Source: Endozoicomonas sp. 4G (GTDB lineage Bacteria > Pseudomonadota > Gammaproteobacteria > Pseudomonadales > Endozoicomonadaceae). From it: a stretch of 64,000 nt of DNA. Below the pieces are notes generated by a model. The model ran no database searches. It was not told the DNA's origin and worked only from the letters and a program-made list of their open reading frames with translations. Shown in pieces: positions 28,467 through 37,238 of the stretch. Both the position numbers and the translations under genes were made by a program. The stretch spans positions 4,756,001-4,820,000 of the forward strand of contig NZ_CP082909.1 in NCBI RefSeq assembly GCF_023822025.1. The letters run 5' to 3'. How positions within the stretch are numbered: position 1 is the stretch's first letter; every line of letters starts with the position of its first letter.

Positions 28467-31220
28467 ATGACGTTCCTTTATTTTTCCAAAAAAAATATTC
28501 AACACGGATTGTTCTGGCATTTTCTGGCAAACAACAAGGGCATGGTTGGTATTTTTGTTCTTTCCCTGCTGGCTATGATGCTGGTTATGATGCTGGCTAT
28601 GATGATTGTGCCGTTATGCTATTCCTCAACCCTTATTGACCGTCATCATACCGATGGGCGCAGGGTTCGGATTGAAATCAATGATGAGAGAACACGCAAT
28701 AGCACCCTGACATTGACAGGAGTCAAGCCCGCTGGCAACGCCGATTTTCCCGGTGTCGCCAGCAATGGAGGTTTCTTTTATTCGCCTCCTCCCTGGGGAG
28801 GTGGAGGCGGAAGGCCATCGGGATTGTTTGAAATTGATCTGGCTCTTCTGCAACCCGTCATCAACTGGCTGATGTCCATAGGTAAGGGCCGACAGGCAGC
28901 TAATAAGGATGGACAATCCTCTGGCAGCAAACCCAATGCAAGATCAAATGACGCAACTAACCACCACCATCAACAACAGGAGAAAAGAGAAACACCTGAA
29001 GATCAGGAGAACAAATCACCCGGAGAAGGTAATGGTAGCAGCGGGGATGGCAATGACAGAAAAGACGACAATGGAGAGAAAAGTAAAAATAATGCTTCGA
29101 TTCAGGACCTTCAGCTACTTGCCAACCAGCTTTTAGCCATCATTGAAAGCGACGATCCCAACGGCGTTTTTAAATTCAGGGAAATGTTGGATGAGCTGGA
29201 CATGCGTCAGCGTTTGCAGGTTCTGGAAACAAAATGCACAAACATCAGGGGCGATACTATTACTCCTCTTAAGGCGATATTGGCACTGCCGGGTTCTTCC
29301 GATGAGCATTCAACACGCAACCGATTTATCGGGCAGCTGATAGCAGCCACTGGTAACCACTACCGGATGATTTTGTCTGACAACAGCCACCTGATGAGTG
29401 CCTCTGAAACCATGGATGATTACATCGCTATCAATGCTTCTGGCGACAATGCACTGCGCGTGGATAAAGAAGAACCTGCACACATTATTGGTGCAGAGTG
29501 CTCGGTATGTAAGGAGCTGTTTGTAAACACATCAAATATAGTGAAAACACCCTGTAATCACCTTTATCACGTAGATTGTTTAAATCAGTGGTTCAAAAAA
29601 AGGGAGCAGGATTGTTCAATTAGAAATTGTCCTACCTGCCGTACAAAATTAAACGCCTTTAGTAAAAAACTGAACGACTTTAACAAACTATTGAGAAAAT
29701 ACGACGGTTGTCATTCTTTAGCTATTGCAAAAAGAGCATTTAATGAATGGAATAAAGCAGAAACAAGTTATGCAAGCCTGTACCATTTTATCCAATTTTG
29801 CCGACATAGCAGCCAGACATCTGATGATTCACAGTTTGTAAAACTCTTGCGACGCCTCATTAATCCCGTGAATCCGGTGACAAAAGCCGAGATCAGCCAT
29901 GACCATGACGTCAACTCGGCCACCTTCAGCGCCAATAACCAGCGTGTGGCAACCGCCAGTCGCGATGGCACTGCGAAAATCTATAGCTATCAGTCCGATG
30001 GATCATGGAAGGAAGAACTCACCATTCTCCACGAGGGTTCGGTCAGATCAGCCACCTTCAGCGCCGATAGTCGCCGTGTGCTAACCGCCAGTGACGATGG
30101 GACAGCAAAAATCTATGTTCGGAAGGAGGATGGATCATGGCAAAAAGAAGTCACTATCCGTCACGATAGGCGCATTAACTCAGCCACCTTCAGCACCGAT
30201 AGTAGCCGTGTGTTGACCGCCAGTGACGATGGGACAGCAAAAATCCATGTTCAGAAAGAGGATGGATCATGGGACGAAGAAGTGATCATCAAGCATGATG
30301 GTCCGATCCATTTAGCCAGCTTCAGTGCTGATGGTAGCCATGTGGTGACTGCCGGCAAAGATAAAGCGGTAAAAATAACGGGCAAATCCGCCGATGGATC
30401 ATGGAAAGTAAAACTTATCGTTATCCATGAGGGCCGTGTCAACTCAGCCATCTTTAGCACCGATAACCGCTATGTGGTGACCGCCAGTGACGATGGCACG
30501 GCAAAAAGCATTGCTCGGAAAGACGATGAATCATGGGAAGAAAAATTCACCATCAGCCACATTCGCACCCATGGTGAGATCAGATCAGCCGCCTTCAGCC
30601 CCGATAGCCGACATGTACTGACTATCGGCGAGGATGGCCTGGTTAACATCATTGGTAAACAAGCCAACGGATCATGGGGACTAAAAGCTACCATTACCCA
30701 TAGTGAACGTATCCACTCTGTTATCTTCAGTCCCGATAGCCACCATGTGGTGACCGCCAGTACCGATGGCACTGCGAAAATCTACGGCGAAAAGACCGAT
30801 GCATTATGGGAAGAAGAAATCACTATCCATCACGATTCCTGGGTCTTCTCAGCCACCTTCAGTCCCAATAGCCAACATGCAGTAACCACCAGTAATGATG
30901 GAACCGCAAAAATCCATAACTACAAGAATGATGGATCATGGGAAGAAGTACTCACTATCCATCATACCAGTTGGTTAACTTCAGCCACCTTCAGTGCCGA
31001 TGGCCGCTTTGTGATGACCTTTGGTTCTGGTGGTACCGCGAAAATCGCTCAACTGAAGGGCGATGGATCATGGGAAGAAGAAATCACTATCCACCACCCC
31101 AATCGGACCTTCTCAGCCAGCTTCAGTTCCGATAGCCGCTTTGTGCTGACCCAAAGTTTTGTGGGAAGATTTAGTTACGGCAACATTGTGAAAATTACTG
31201 AACTATGGAAGGAAGAGTAA
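28467..31220 (+). CDS. RING-H2/WD40 repeat protein, intermediate form (array gene 10)
   Basis: This 917-aa copy starts MTFLYFSKKNIQHG and has three LAMM-type units (one LVMM). Only the first half of the middle domain is present (about 211-309). The sequence then jumps from SDNSHLM straight to SASETMDDY, skipping roughly 100 residues. RING-H2 ligands C345, C348, C363, H365, H368, C371, C388 and C391 are intact. Ten blades follow from about 472. Just before the first blade a short duplication gives NPVNPV. From SDNSHLM through the first blade it is almost identical to the next gene, so one was copied from the other recently. The same deletion boundary is found in the 37239 gene. Confidence 0.9.
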   Translation: MTFLYFSKKNIQHGLFWHFLANNKGMVGIFVLSLLAMMLVMMLAMMIVPLCYSSTLIDRHHTDGRRVRIEINDERTRNSTLTLTGVKPAGNADFPGVASNGGFFYSPPPWGGGGGRPSGLFEIDLALLQPVINWLMSIGKGRQAANKDGQSSGSKPNARSNDATNHHHQQQEKRETPEDQENKSPGEGNGSSGDGNDRKDDNGEKSKNNASIQDLQLLANQLLAIIESDDPNGVFKFREMLDELDMRQRLQVLETKCTNIRGDTITPLKAILALPGSSDEHSTRNRFIGQLIAATGNHYRMILSDNSHLMSASETMDDYIAINASGDNALRVDKEEPAHIIGAECSVCKELFVNTSNIVKTPCNHLYHVDCLNQWFKKREQDCSIRNCPTCRTKLNAFSKKLNDFNKLLRKYDGCHSLAIAKRAFNEWNKAETSYASLYHFIQFCRHSSQTSDDSQFVKLLRRLINPVNPVTKAEISHDHDVNSATFSANNQRVATASRDGTAKIYSYQSDGSWKEELTILHEGSVRSATFSADSRRVLTASDDGTAKIYVRKEDGSWQKEVTIRHDRRINSATFSTDSSRVLTASDDGTAKIHVQKEDGSWDEEVIIKHDGPIHLASFSADGSHVVTAGKDKAVKITGKSADGSWKVKLIVIHEGRVNSAIFSTDNRYVVTASDDGTAKSIARKDDESWEEKFTISHIRTHGEIRSAAFSPDSRHVLTIGEDGLVNIIGKQANGSWGLKATITHSERIHSVIFSPDSHHVVTASTDGTAKIYGEKTDALWEEEITIHHDSWVFSATFSPNSQHAVTTSNDGTAKIHNYKNDGSWEEVLTIHHTSWLTSATFSADGRFVMTFGSGGTAKIAQLKGDGSWEEEITIHHPNRTFSASFSSDSRFVLTQSFVGRFSYGNIVKITELWKEE

Positions 31221-31284
31221 CTCCAGCAACGTCCCGGAAACTCTTGGCTATTCTCTGATGCACTACCAGTAATGAGATTCCCCC

Positions 31285-34032
31285 ATGGCGTTCCTTTATT
31301 TTTACAGAACAGATATTCAACACGGATTGTTCTGGCATTTTCTGGCAAACAAGAAGGGCGTGATTGGTATTTTTGTTCTTTCCTTGCTGGCTATGATGGT
31401 TGTGCCATTATGCCATTCCTCAACCCTTATTGACCGTCATCATCCCGATGGGCGCAAGTTTCGGATTGAAATCAATGATGGGAAAACCTGGAATAACACC
31501 CTGACATTGACAGGAGGCAAACCCGCTGGCAACGCCGATTTTCCCAGTGTCGGCAACGGAGACAACGGAGGCAACGGAGGCTTCTTTTATTTGCCTCCTC
31601 CCTGGGGAGGTGGAGGCGGCAGGCCATCGGGATTGTTCGACATTGACCTGACTATTCTGCAACCCGTCATCAACTGGCTGATGTCCACAGGTAAGGGTTC
31701 TGGCGATGGCCGACAGGCAGGTAATGTGAATGGTCGACCCTCTGGCAGTAGACCTGATGCAGGATCAAATGACGCAACTAACCATCAACAGGAGCAAAGA
31801 GAAGCACCTGAAGATCAGGAGAGCAAATCACCGGGAGAAAGTAATGGTAGCAATGGGGATGGCAATAACAGAAAAGACGACAATGGCGAGCAGAGTAAAA
31901 ATAATGCTTCGACCCAGGACCTTCAGGTACTTGCCAATCAGCTTTTAGCCATCATTGAAAGCGACGATCCCGATGCCGTTTTTAAATTCAGGGAAATGCT
32001 GGATAAGCTGGACATGCCTCAGCGTTTGCAGGTTCTGGAAACAAAAGGTACAAACATCAGCGGTAATACTTTTACCCCTCTTGAGGCGATATTGGCACTG
32101 CCGCGCTCTTTCGATGAGCACTCAACAGGCAACCGATTTATCGGGCAGCTGATAGCAGCCACTGGTAACCACTACCGGATGATTTTGTCTGACAACAGCC
32201 ACTTGATGAGTGCCTCTGAAACCATGGATGATTACATCGCTATCAATGCTTTCGGCGACAATGCACCGCGCGTGGATAAAGAAGAACCTGCACACATTAT
32301 TGGTGCAGAGTGCTCGGTATGTAAGGAGCTGTTTGTAAACACATCAAATATAGTGAAAACACCCTGTAATCACCTTTATCACGTAGATTGTTTAAATCAG
32401 TGGTTGAAAAAAAGGGAGCAGGATTGTTCAGTTAGAAATTGTCCTACCTGCCGTACAAAATTAAACGCCTTTAGTAAAAAACTGAACGACTTTAACAAAC
32501 TATTGAGAAAATACGACGGTTGTCATTCTTTAGCTATTGCAAAAAGAGCATTTAATGAATGGAATAAAGCAGAAACAAGTTATGCAAGCCTGTACCATTT
32601 TATCCAATTTTGCCGACATAGCAGCCAGGCATCTGATGATTCACAGTTTGTAAAACTCTTGCGACGCCTCATTAATCCCGTGAATCCGGTGACAAAAGCC
32701 GAGATCCGCCATAACCATGACGTCAACTCGGCCACCTTCAGCGCCAATAACCAACTTGTGGCGACCGCCAGTCGCGATGGCACTGCGAAAATCTATAGCT
32801 ATCAGTCCGATGGATCATGGAAGGAAGAACTCACCATTCTCCACGAGGGTCCGGTCAAATCAGCCAGCTTCAGCACCGATAGTCGCCGTGTGTTGACCGC
32901 CAGTGACGATGGGACAGCAAAAATCTATGTTCGGAAGGAAGATGGATCATGGCAAGAAGAAATCACTATCCGCCACCACGAGCTCATTCATTCAGCCAGC
33001 TTCAGCGCCGACAATAGCCGTGTGTTGACCGCCAGTGACGATAGGACAGCAAAAATCCATGTTCAGAAAGAGGCTGGATCATGGGAGGAAGAAGTGATCA
33101 TCAAGCATTATGGTCCGATCCATTCAGCCAGCTTCAGTGCTGATGGTAGCCATGTGGTGACTGTCGGCCAAGATGGCCGGGTAAAAATCACGGGCCAATC
33201 AGCCGATGGATCATGGCAAGTAAAAATCATCGTTTTCCATAAGCTGTATCCCAACTCAGCCAGCTTTAGCCCCGATAACCGCTATGTAGTGATCGCCAGT
33301 GACGATAACACGGCAAAAATCATTGCCCGGAAAGACGATGAATCATGGGAAGAAGAATTAACCATCAACCACATTCGCACCAATGGTCGGATCAGATCAG
33401 CCGCCTTCAGCCCCGATAGCCGACATGTGCTGGCTGTCGACGAGAATGGCCTGGTTCACATCATTGGTAAACAAGCCAACGGATCATGGGTAATAAAAGC
33501 CATCATTACCCATAGTAAATGTATCTACTCTGTTACCTTCAGCCCCGATAGCCACCATGTGGTGACCGCCAGTACCGATGGCACTGCGAAAATCTACGGC
33601 GAAAAGACCGATGCATTATGGGCAGAAGAAATCACTATCCATCACGATGCTTGGGTCTTCTCAGCCACCTTCAGTCCCAATAGCCAACATGCAGTAACCA
33701 CCAGTAATGATGGAACCGCAAAAATCCATAACTACAAGAATGATGGATCATGGGAAGAGGTATTCACTATCCATCATACTTTTTGGCTCACTTCAGCCAC
33801 CTTCAGTGCCGATGGCCGCTTTGTGATGACCTTTGGTTCTGGTGGCACCGCAAAAATCATTCAACTGAAGGGCGATGGATCATGGGAAGAAGTAATCACT
33901 ATCCACCACCCCAATCCAACCTTCGCAGCCAGCTTCAGTGCCGATAGCCGCTTTGTGCTGACCCGAAGTTTTTTTGGAAAATTTGGTTACGGCAACATTG
34001 TGAAAATTACTGAACTATGGAAGGAAGAATAA
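31285..34032 (+). CDS. RING-H2/WD40 repeat protein, intermediate form (array gene 11)
   Basis: This 915-aa copy has a single LAMM unit (LLAMMVVPLCHSS) and one GN repeat. The middle domain is cut at the same point as in the preceding gene (SHLM to SASETMDDY). The RING-H2 is intact, first and last ligands C343 and C389. The NPVNPV duplication is shared with the neighbour. Ten blades follow from about 470; blades 7-10 again match the neighbour closely (TASTDGTAKIYGEKTDALW, FGSGGTAKI), whereas blades 3-6 differ, so similarity is patchy along the pair. After the stop lies the leader of another array gene, which is broken by the toxin-antitoxin intrusion. Confidence 0.9.
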   Translation: MAFLYFYRTDIQHGLFWHFLANKKGVIGIFVLSLLAMMVVPLCHSSTLIDRHHPDGRKFRIEINDGKTWNNTLTLTGGKPAGNADFPSVGNGDNGGNGGFFYLPPPWGGGGGRPSGLFDIDLTILQPVINWLMSTGKGSGDGRQAGNVNGRPSGSRPDAGSNDATNHQQEQREAPEDQESKSPGESNGSNGDGNNRKDDNGEQSKNNASTQDLQVLANQLLAIIESDDPDAVFKFREMLDKLDMPQRLQVLETKGTNISGNTFTPLEAILALPRSFDEHSTGNRFIGQLIAATGNHYRMILSDNSHLMSASETMDDYIAINAFGDNAPRVDKEEPAHIIGAECSVCKELFVNTSNIVKTPCNHLYHVDCLNQWLKKREQDCSVRNCPTCRTKLNAFSKKLNDFNKLLRKYDGCHSLAIAKRAFNEWNKAETSYASLYHFIQFCRHSSQASDDSQFVKLLRRLINPVNPVTKAEIRHNHDVNSATFSANNQLVATASRDGTAKIYSYQSDGSWKEELTILHEGPVKSASFSTDSRRVLTASDDGTAKIYVRKEDGSWQEEITIRHHELIHSASFSADNSRVLTASDDRTAKIHVQKEAGSWEEEVIIKHYGPIHSASFSADGSHVVTVGQDGRVKITGQSADGSWQVKIIVFHKLYPNSASFSPDNRYVVIASDDNTAKIIARKDDESWEEELTINHIRTNGRIRSAAFSPDSRHVLAVDENGLVHIIGKQANGSWVIKAIITHSKCIYSVTFSPDSHHVVTASTDGTAKIYGEKTDALWAEEITIHHDAWVFSATFSPNSQHAVTTSNDGTAKIHNYKNDGSWEEVFTIHHTFWLTSATFSADGRFVMTFGSGGTAKIIQLKGDGSWEEVITIHHPNPTFAASFSADSRFVLTRSFFGKFGYGNIVKITELWKEE

Positions 34033-34081
34033 TTGATGTTGCAGAACTCAAGGTGCCGTTTTGTTCTTTCCCTGCTGGCTA
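34033..34081 (+). pseudogene. Orphan array-gene leader cut by the toxin-antitoxin insert
   Basis: TTGATG followed by codons for LQNSRCRFVLSLLA is the alternative leader of the family, correctly placed after the preceding gene's GGAAGGAA. Array similarity ends at GCTGGCT (34081). The frame then runs on through unrelated sequence and stops at 34155. The rest of this gene has been replaced. Confidence 0.8.
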
Positions 34082-34082
34082 G

Positions 34083-34104
34083 ACCCGTCCCTGAAGGAAC
34101 GGGT
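34083..34104. repeat. Inverted repeat at the junction of the toxin-antitoxin insert
   Basis: ACCCGT (34083-34088) pairs with ACGGGT (34099-34104), with an inner CCT/AGG. It lies just inside the boundary where the array leader ends. It could be an element end or a weak terminator for the antitoxin gene on the minus strand; no U-run follows on either strand. Confidence 0.5.
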
Positions 34105-34121
34105 TTGCGCCAGCATTTCAA

Positions 34122-34403
34122 TCAAGCAGCTTCAGAAATTCGTATTTCCACGTGAAGTCCAGCAGCAGCAGCCATATTGACCAATGCATCCAGCCCAAAA
34201 ACATTAATTTTACCGCGCATTAGATCGGAAATGCGTGGTTGAGTTACGCCAAATAGCTTAGCGGCTTGCTGCTGGGTTATTCCAATGCGGTCTATGTGGT
34301 TCTTTAGCGCCATCATTAAAGAAGAGCGGAGCTTCATGACTTCCGCCTCCTCTGGTGTATCTTCAATGGCATCCCATATACTTTCAAATCTTTGATTGCT
34401 CAT
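34122..34403 (-). CDS. HigA-like antitoxin, XRE-family HTH
   Basis: This 93-aa protein has a helix-turn-helix at about residues 42-66 (ITQQQAAKLFGVTQPRISDLMRGK), followed by FGLDALVNMAAAAGL, the pattern of HigA2-type antitoxins that repress their own operon and neutralise a HigB/Gp49-like RNase. The upstream toxin frame overlaps its start by 20 bases, the normal toxin-first HigBA order. The antitoxin looks intact although its partner is broken, so it survives here as an orphan. It lies on the strand opposite to the array. Confidence 0.85.
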   Translation of the reverse strand: MSNQRFESIWDAIEDTPEEAEVMKLRSSLMMALKNHIDRIGITQQQAAKLFGVTQPRISDLMRGKINVFGLDALVNMAAAAGLHVEIRISEAA

Positions 34404-34638
34404 TTTTCAACCTCTTCAATAAATCGCTATAACGCTTTGTAGCAAGGTTTATATCTTTCTTACTGGTCTTTTCGCTTTTCTTCTGGAAACAATGAAGAAC
34501 ATGGGTACCTAATCGCACCCCCAACCCTGGAAAACACTGGGCTGGAGCATTCTCGAAAGCAATTCTCAATTGTCCTGCCGGTATTGAGTTTTGAGAAAAT
34601 CCGACGTAAAAGCAAAATTGCAGGTCAGACCCCAACAT
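34384..34638 (-). pseudogene. HigB/Gp49-like toxin, 5'-truncated
   Basis: Only the C-terminal end is recognisable: THVLHCFQKKSEKTSKKDINLATKRY matches the conserved end of phage-derived Gp49-like (HigB-type) mRNA interferases (VLHAFQKK, then KRDIELAKKRY). The N-terminal part of the frame does not look like the family, and upstream it runs into the array spacer at about 34630. The catalytic part is therefore missing and the toxin should be inactive. The last codons overlap the antitoxin start. Confidence 0.7.
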
Positions 34639-34690
34639 CTCAGAAACTCTTGGCTATTCTCTGATGCACTACCAATAATGAGATTCACTA
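34639..34690 (+). promoter_or_regulatory. Array spacer rejoined after the toxin-antitoxin insert
   Basis: Standard spacer sequence resumes at about CAACATCTCAGAAACTCTTGGC and contains TTGGCT and AATAAT. The junction restores the normal upstream region of the 34691 gene. Confidence 0.7.
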
Positions 34691-37174
34691 ATGGCGTTGC
34701 TTTATTTTTACAGAACAAACATTCAACACGGATTGTTCTGGCATTTTCTGGCAAACAAGAAAGGCATGGTTGGTATTTTTGCTCTTTCCATGCTAGCTAT
34801 GATGCTAGCTATGATGCTAGCTATGATGCTAGCTATGATGCTAGCTATGATGATTGTGCCGTTATGCTATTCCTCAACTCTTATTGACCGTCATCATCCC
34901 GATGGGCGCAAGTTTCAGATTGAAATCAATGATGAGAGAACACGCAACAGCACTCTGGCATTGACAGGAGGCCAGCCCGCTGGCAACGCTGATTTTCCCA
35001 GTGTCGGCAACGGAGACAACGGAGGCTTCTTTTATTTGCCTCCTCCCTGGGGAGGTGGAGGCGGCAGGCCATCGGGATTGTTCGACATTGACCTGACTCT
35101 TCTGCAACCCGTCATCAACTGGCTGATGTCCATAGGCAAGGGTTCTGGTGATGGCCGACAGGCAGGTAATGAGGATGGTCAACCCTCTGGCAGCAGACCC
35201 AATGCAGGATCAAATGACGCAACTAACCACCATCAACAAGAAAAAAGAGAAGCACCTGAAAATCAGGAAAACAAATCACCGGGAGAAGGTAATGGTGGCA
35301 GCGGCGATGGCAGCAGGGATGGCAATAACAGAAAAGACGACAATGGCGAGGAGAGTAAAAATAATGCTTCGACCATTGATGATTACATAGCTATCACTTC
35401 TTTCCACGATAATGCACTGCGCGTGGATAAAGAAGAGCCTGCACACATTATTGGTGCAGAGTGCGCGATATGTCAGGAGCAGTTTGTACGCACGTCAAAT
35501 ATAGTGAAAACACCCTGTAATCACCTTTATCACGTAGATTGCTTAAATCAGTGGCTCAAAAAAAGGGAGCACGATGATTCAGTTAGAAATTGCCCTACAT
35601 GCCGTACAGAATTAAACGCCTTTAGTAAAAAGCTAAACGACTTTAACAAACTATTAAGAAGATACAGCGGCTTTCATTCTTTAGCTATTGCAAAAAGAGC
35701 ATTTAATGAATGGAATAAAGCAGAAACAAGTTATGCAACCATGTACCATTTTATCCAATTTTGCCGACATAGCAGCCAGGCATTGGATGATTCACAGTTT
35801 GTAAAACTCTTGCGACGCCTCATTAATCCCGTGACAAAAGCCGAGATCCGCCATGACCGTGGAACCAACTCAGCCACCTTCAGCGCCAATAACCACCTTG
35901 TGGTGACCGCCAGTGACGATGGCACTGCGAAAATCTATGTCTATCAGTCCGATGGATCATGGAAAGAAGAACTCACTATTCACCACGATGGTTCGGTCAA
36001 ATTAGCCAGCTTCAGCGCCGATAGTCGCCATGTGTTAACCGCCAGTAAGGATGGGACAGCAAAAATCTATGTTCGGAAGGAAGATGGATCATGGCAAGAA
36101 GAAATCACTATCCGCCACCATGGGCCCATTCATTCAGCCAGCTTCAGCGGCGACAATAGCCGTGTGTTGACTGCCAGTGACGGTGGGGCAGCAAAAATCC
36201 ATGTTCAGAAGGAGGATGGATCATGGAAAGAAGAAGTGGCCATCAACCATGATAGTCCGATCCATTTAGCCAGCTTCAGTGCTGATGGTAGCCATGTGGT
36301 GACTGCTGACAAAGATAACCTGGTAAAAATCACGGGCAAATCCGACGATGGATCATGGCAAGTAAAAATCATCGTAATCCATAAGGGTCGTGTCAACTCA
36401 GCCACCTTTAGCCCCGATAACCGCTATGTGGTGACCGCCAGTAACGATGGCACGGCAAAAATCATTGCCCAAAAAGACGATGAATCATGGGAAGAAGAAT
36501 TAACCATCAGCCACATTCCCACCAGTGGTCAGATCAAATCAGCCGCCTTCAGCCCCGATAGCCGACATGTGCTGACTATCGGCTGGGATTTTCTGGTTAA
36601 AATCATCGGTAAACGGGCCGACGGATCATGGGGAGTAAAAGCCATCATTACCCATAGTGATCGTGTCTGGTCTGCTACCTTCAGTCCCGATAGCCACCAT
36701 GTAGTGACCGCCAGTTTCGACCGACAGGCAAAAATCTACGGCGAAAAGAGCGATGCATTATGGGAAGAAGAAATCACTATCCACCACAATCATCGGGTCT
36801 TCTCAAGCACCTTCAGTCACGATAGTCAACATGCAGTAAGCACCAGTGATGATGGAACGGCAAAAATCCATAGCCACAAGAATAATGGATCATGGGAAGA
36901 AGGATTCACTATCCATCATTTTCGTCGGGTCATTTCAGCCACCTTCAGTGTCGATGGCCGTTTTGTGATGACCTTTGGTCTTGGTGGTACCGCGAAAATC
37001 ACTCAACTGAATGGCGATGAATCATGGAAAGAAATCAGTATCCACCACCCCAATCCAATCTCCTCAGCCAGCTTCAGCGCCAATAGCCGCTTTGTGCTGA
37101 CCGAAAGTTTTTTGCCATTCTCTGATGTTCCCCGCAGCATTGTGAAAATTACGGAACTATGGAAGGAAGAGTAA
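34691..37174 (+). CDS. RING-H2/WD40 repeat protein, short form without middle domain (array gene 12)
   Basis: This 827-aa copy has five LAMM units (about 35-54) and an extended linker with a duplicated SGDGSRDGNN. As in the 1776 gene, the linker passes directly to TIDDYIAITSF and the whole middle domain is missing. RING-H2 ligands C258, C261, C276, H278, H281, C284, C301 and C304 are intact. Ten blades follow from about 385. Its neck (GFHSLAIAKRAFNEWNKAETSYATMYHF) is mosaic, sharing pieces with the long and intermediate forms. It ends in ITELWKEE and is followed by a standard 64-bp spacer. Confidence 0.9.
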   Translation: MALLYFYRTNIQHGLFWHFLANKKGMVGIFALSMLAMMLAMMLAMMLAMMLAMMIVPLCYSSTLIDRHHPDGRKFQIEINDERTRNSTLALTGGQPAGNADFPSVGNGDNGGFFYLPPPWGGGGGRPSGLFDIDLTLLQPVINWLMSIGKGSGDGRQAGNEDGQPSGSRPNAGSNDATNHHQQEKREAPENQENKSPGEGNGGSGDGSRDGNNRKDDNGEESKNNASTIDDYIAITSFHDNALRVDKEEPAHIIGAECAICQEQFVRTSNIVKTPCNHLYHVDCLNQWLKKREHDDSVRNCPTCRTELNAFSKKLNDFNKLLRRYSGFHSLAIAKRAFNEWNKAETSYATMYHFIQFCRHSSQALDDSQFVKLLRRLINPVTKAEIRHDRGTNSATFSANNHLVVTASDDGTAKIYVYQSDGSWKEELTIHHDGSVKLASFSADSRHVLTASKDGTAKIYVRKEDGSWQEEITIRHHGPIHSASFSGDNSRVLTASDGGAAKIHVQKEDGSWKEEVAINHDSPIHLASFSADGSHVVTADKDNLVKITGKSDDGSWQVKIIVIHKGRVNSATFSPDNRYVVTASNDGTAKIIAQKDDESWEEELTISHIPTSGQIKSAAFSPDSRHVLTIGWDFLVKIIGKRADGSWGVKAIITHSDRVWSATFSPDSHHVVTASFDRQAKIYGEKSDALWEEEITIHHNHRVFSSTFSHDSQHAVSTSDDGTAKIHSHKNNGSWEEGFTIHHFRRVISATFSVDGRFVMTFGLGGTAKITQLNGDESWKEISIHHPNPISSASFSANSRFVLTESFLPFSDVPRSIVKITELWKEE
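34791..34852 (+). repeat. 12-bp LAMM-encoding tandem repeat (5 units)
   Basis: Near-perfect GCTAGCTATGAT units in the hydrophobic segment of the 34691 gene. Confidence 0.93.
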
Positions 37175-37238
37175 CTCCAGCAACGTCCCGGAAATTCTTG
37201 GCTATTCTCTGATGCACTATCAATAATGAGATTCACCC

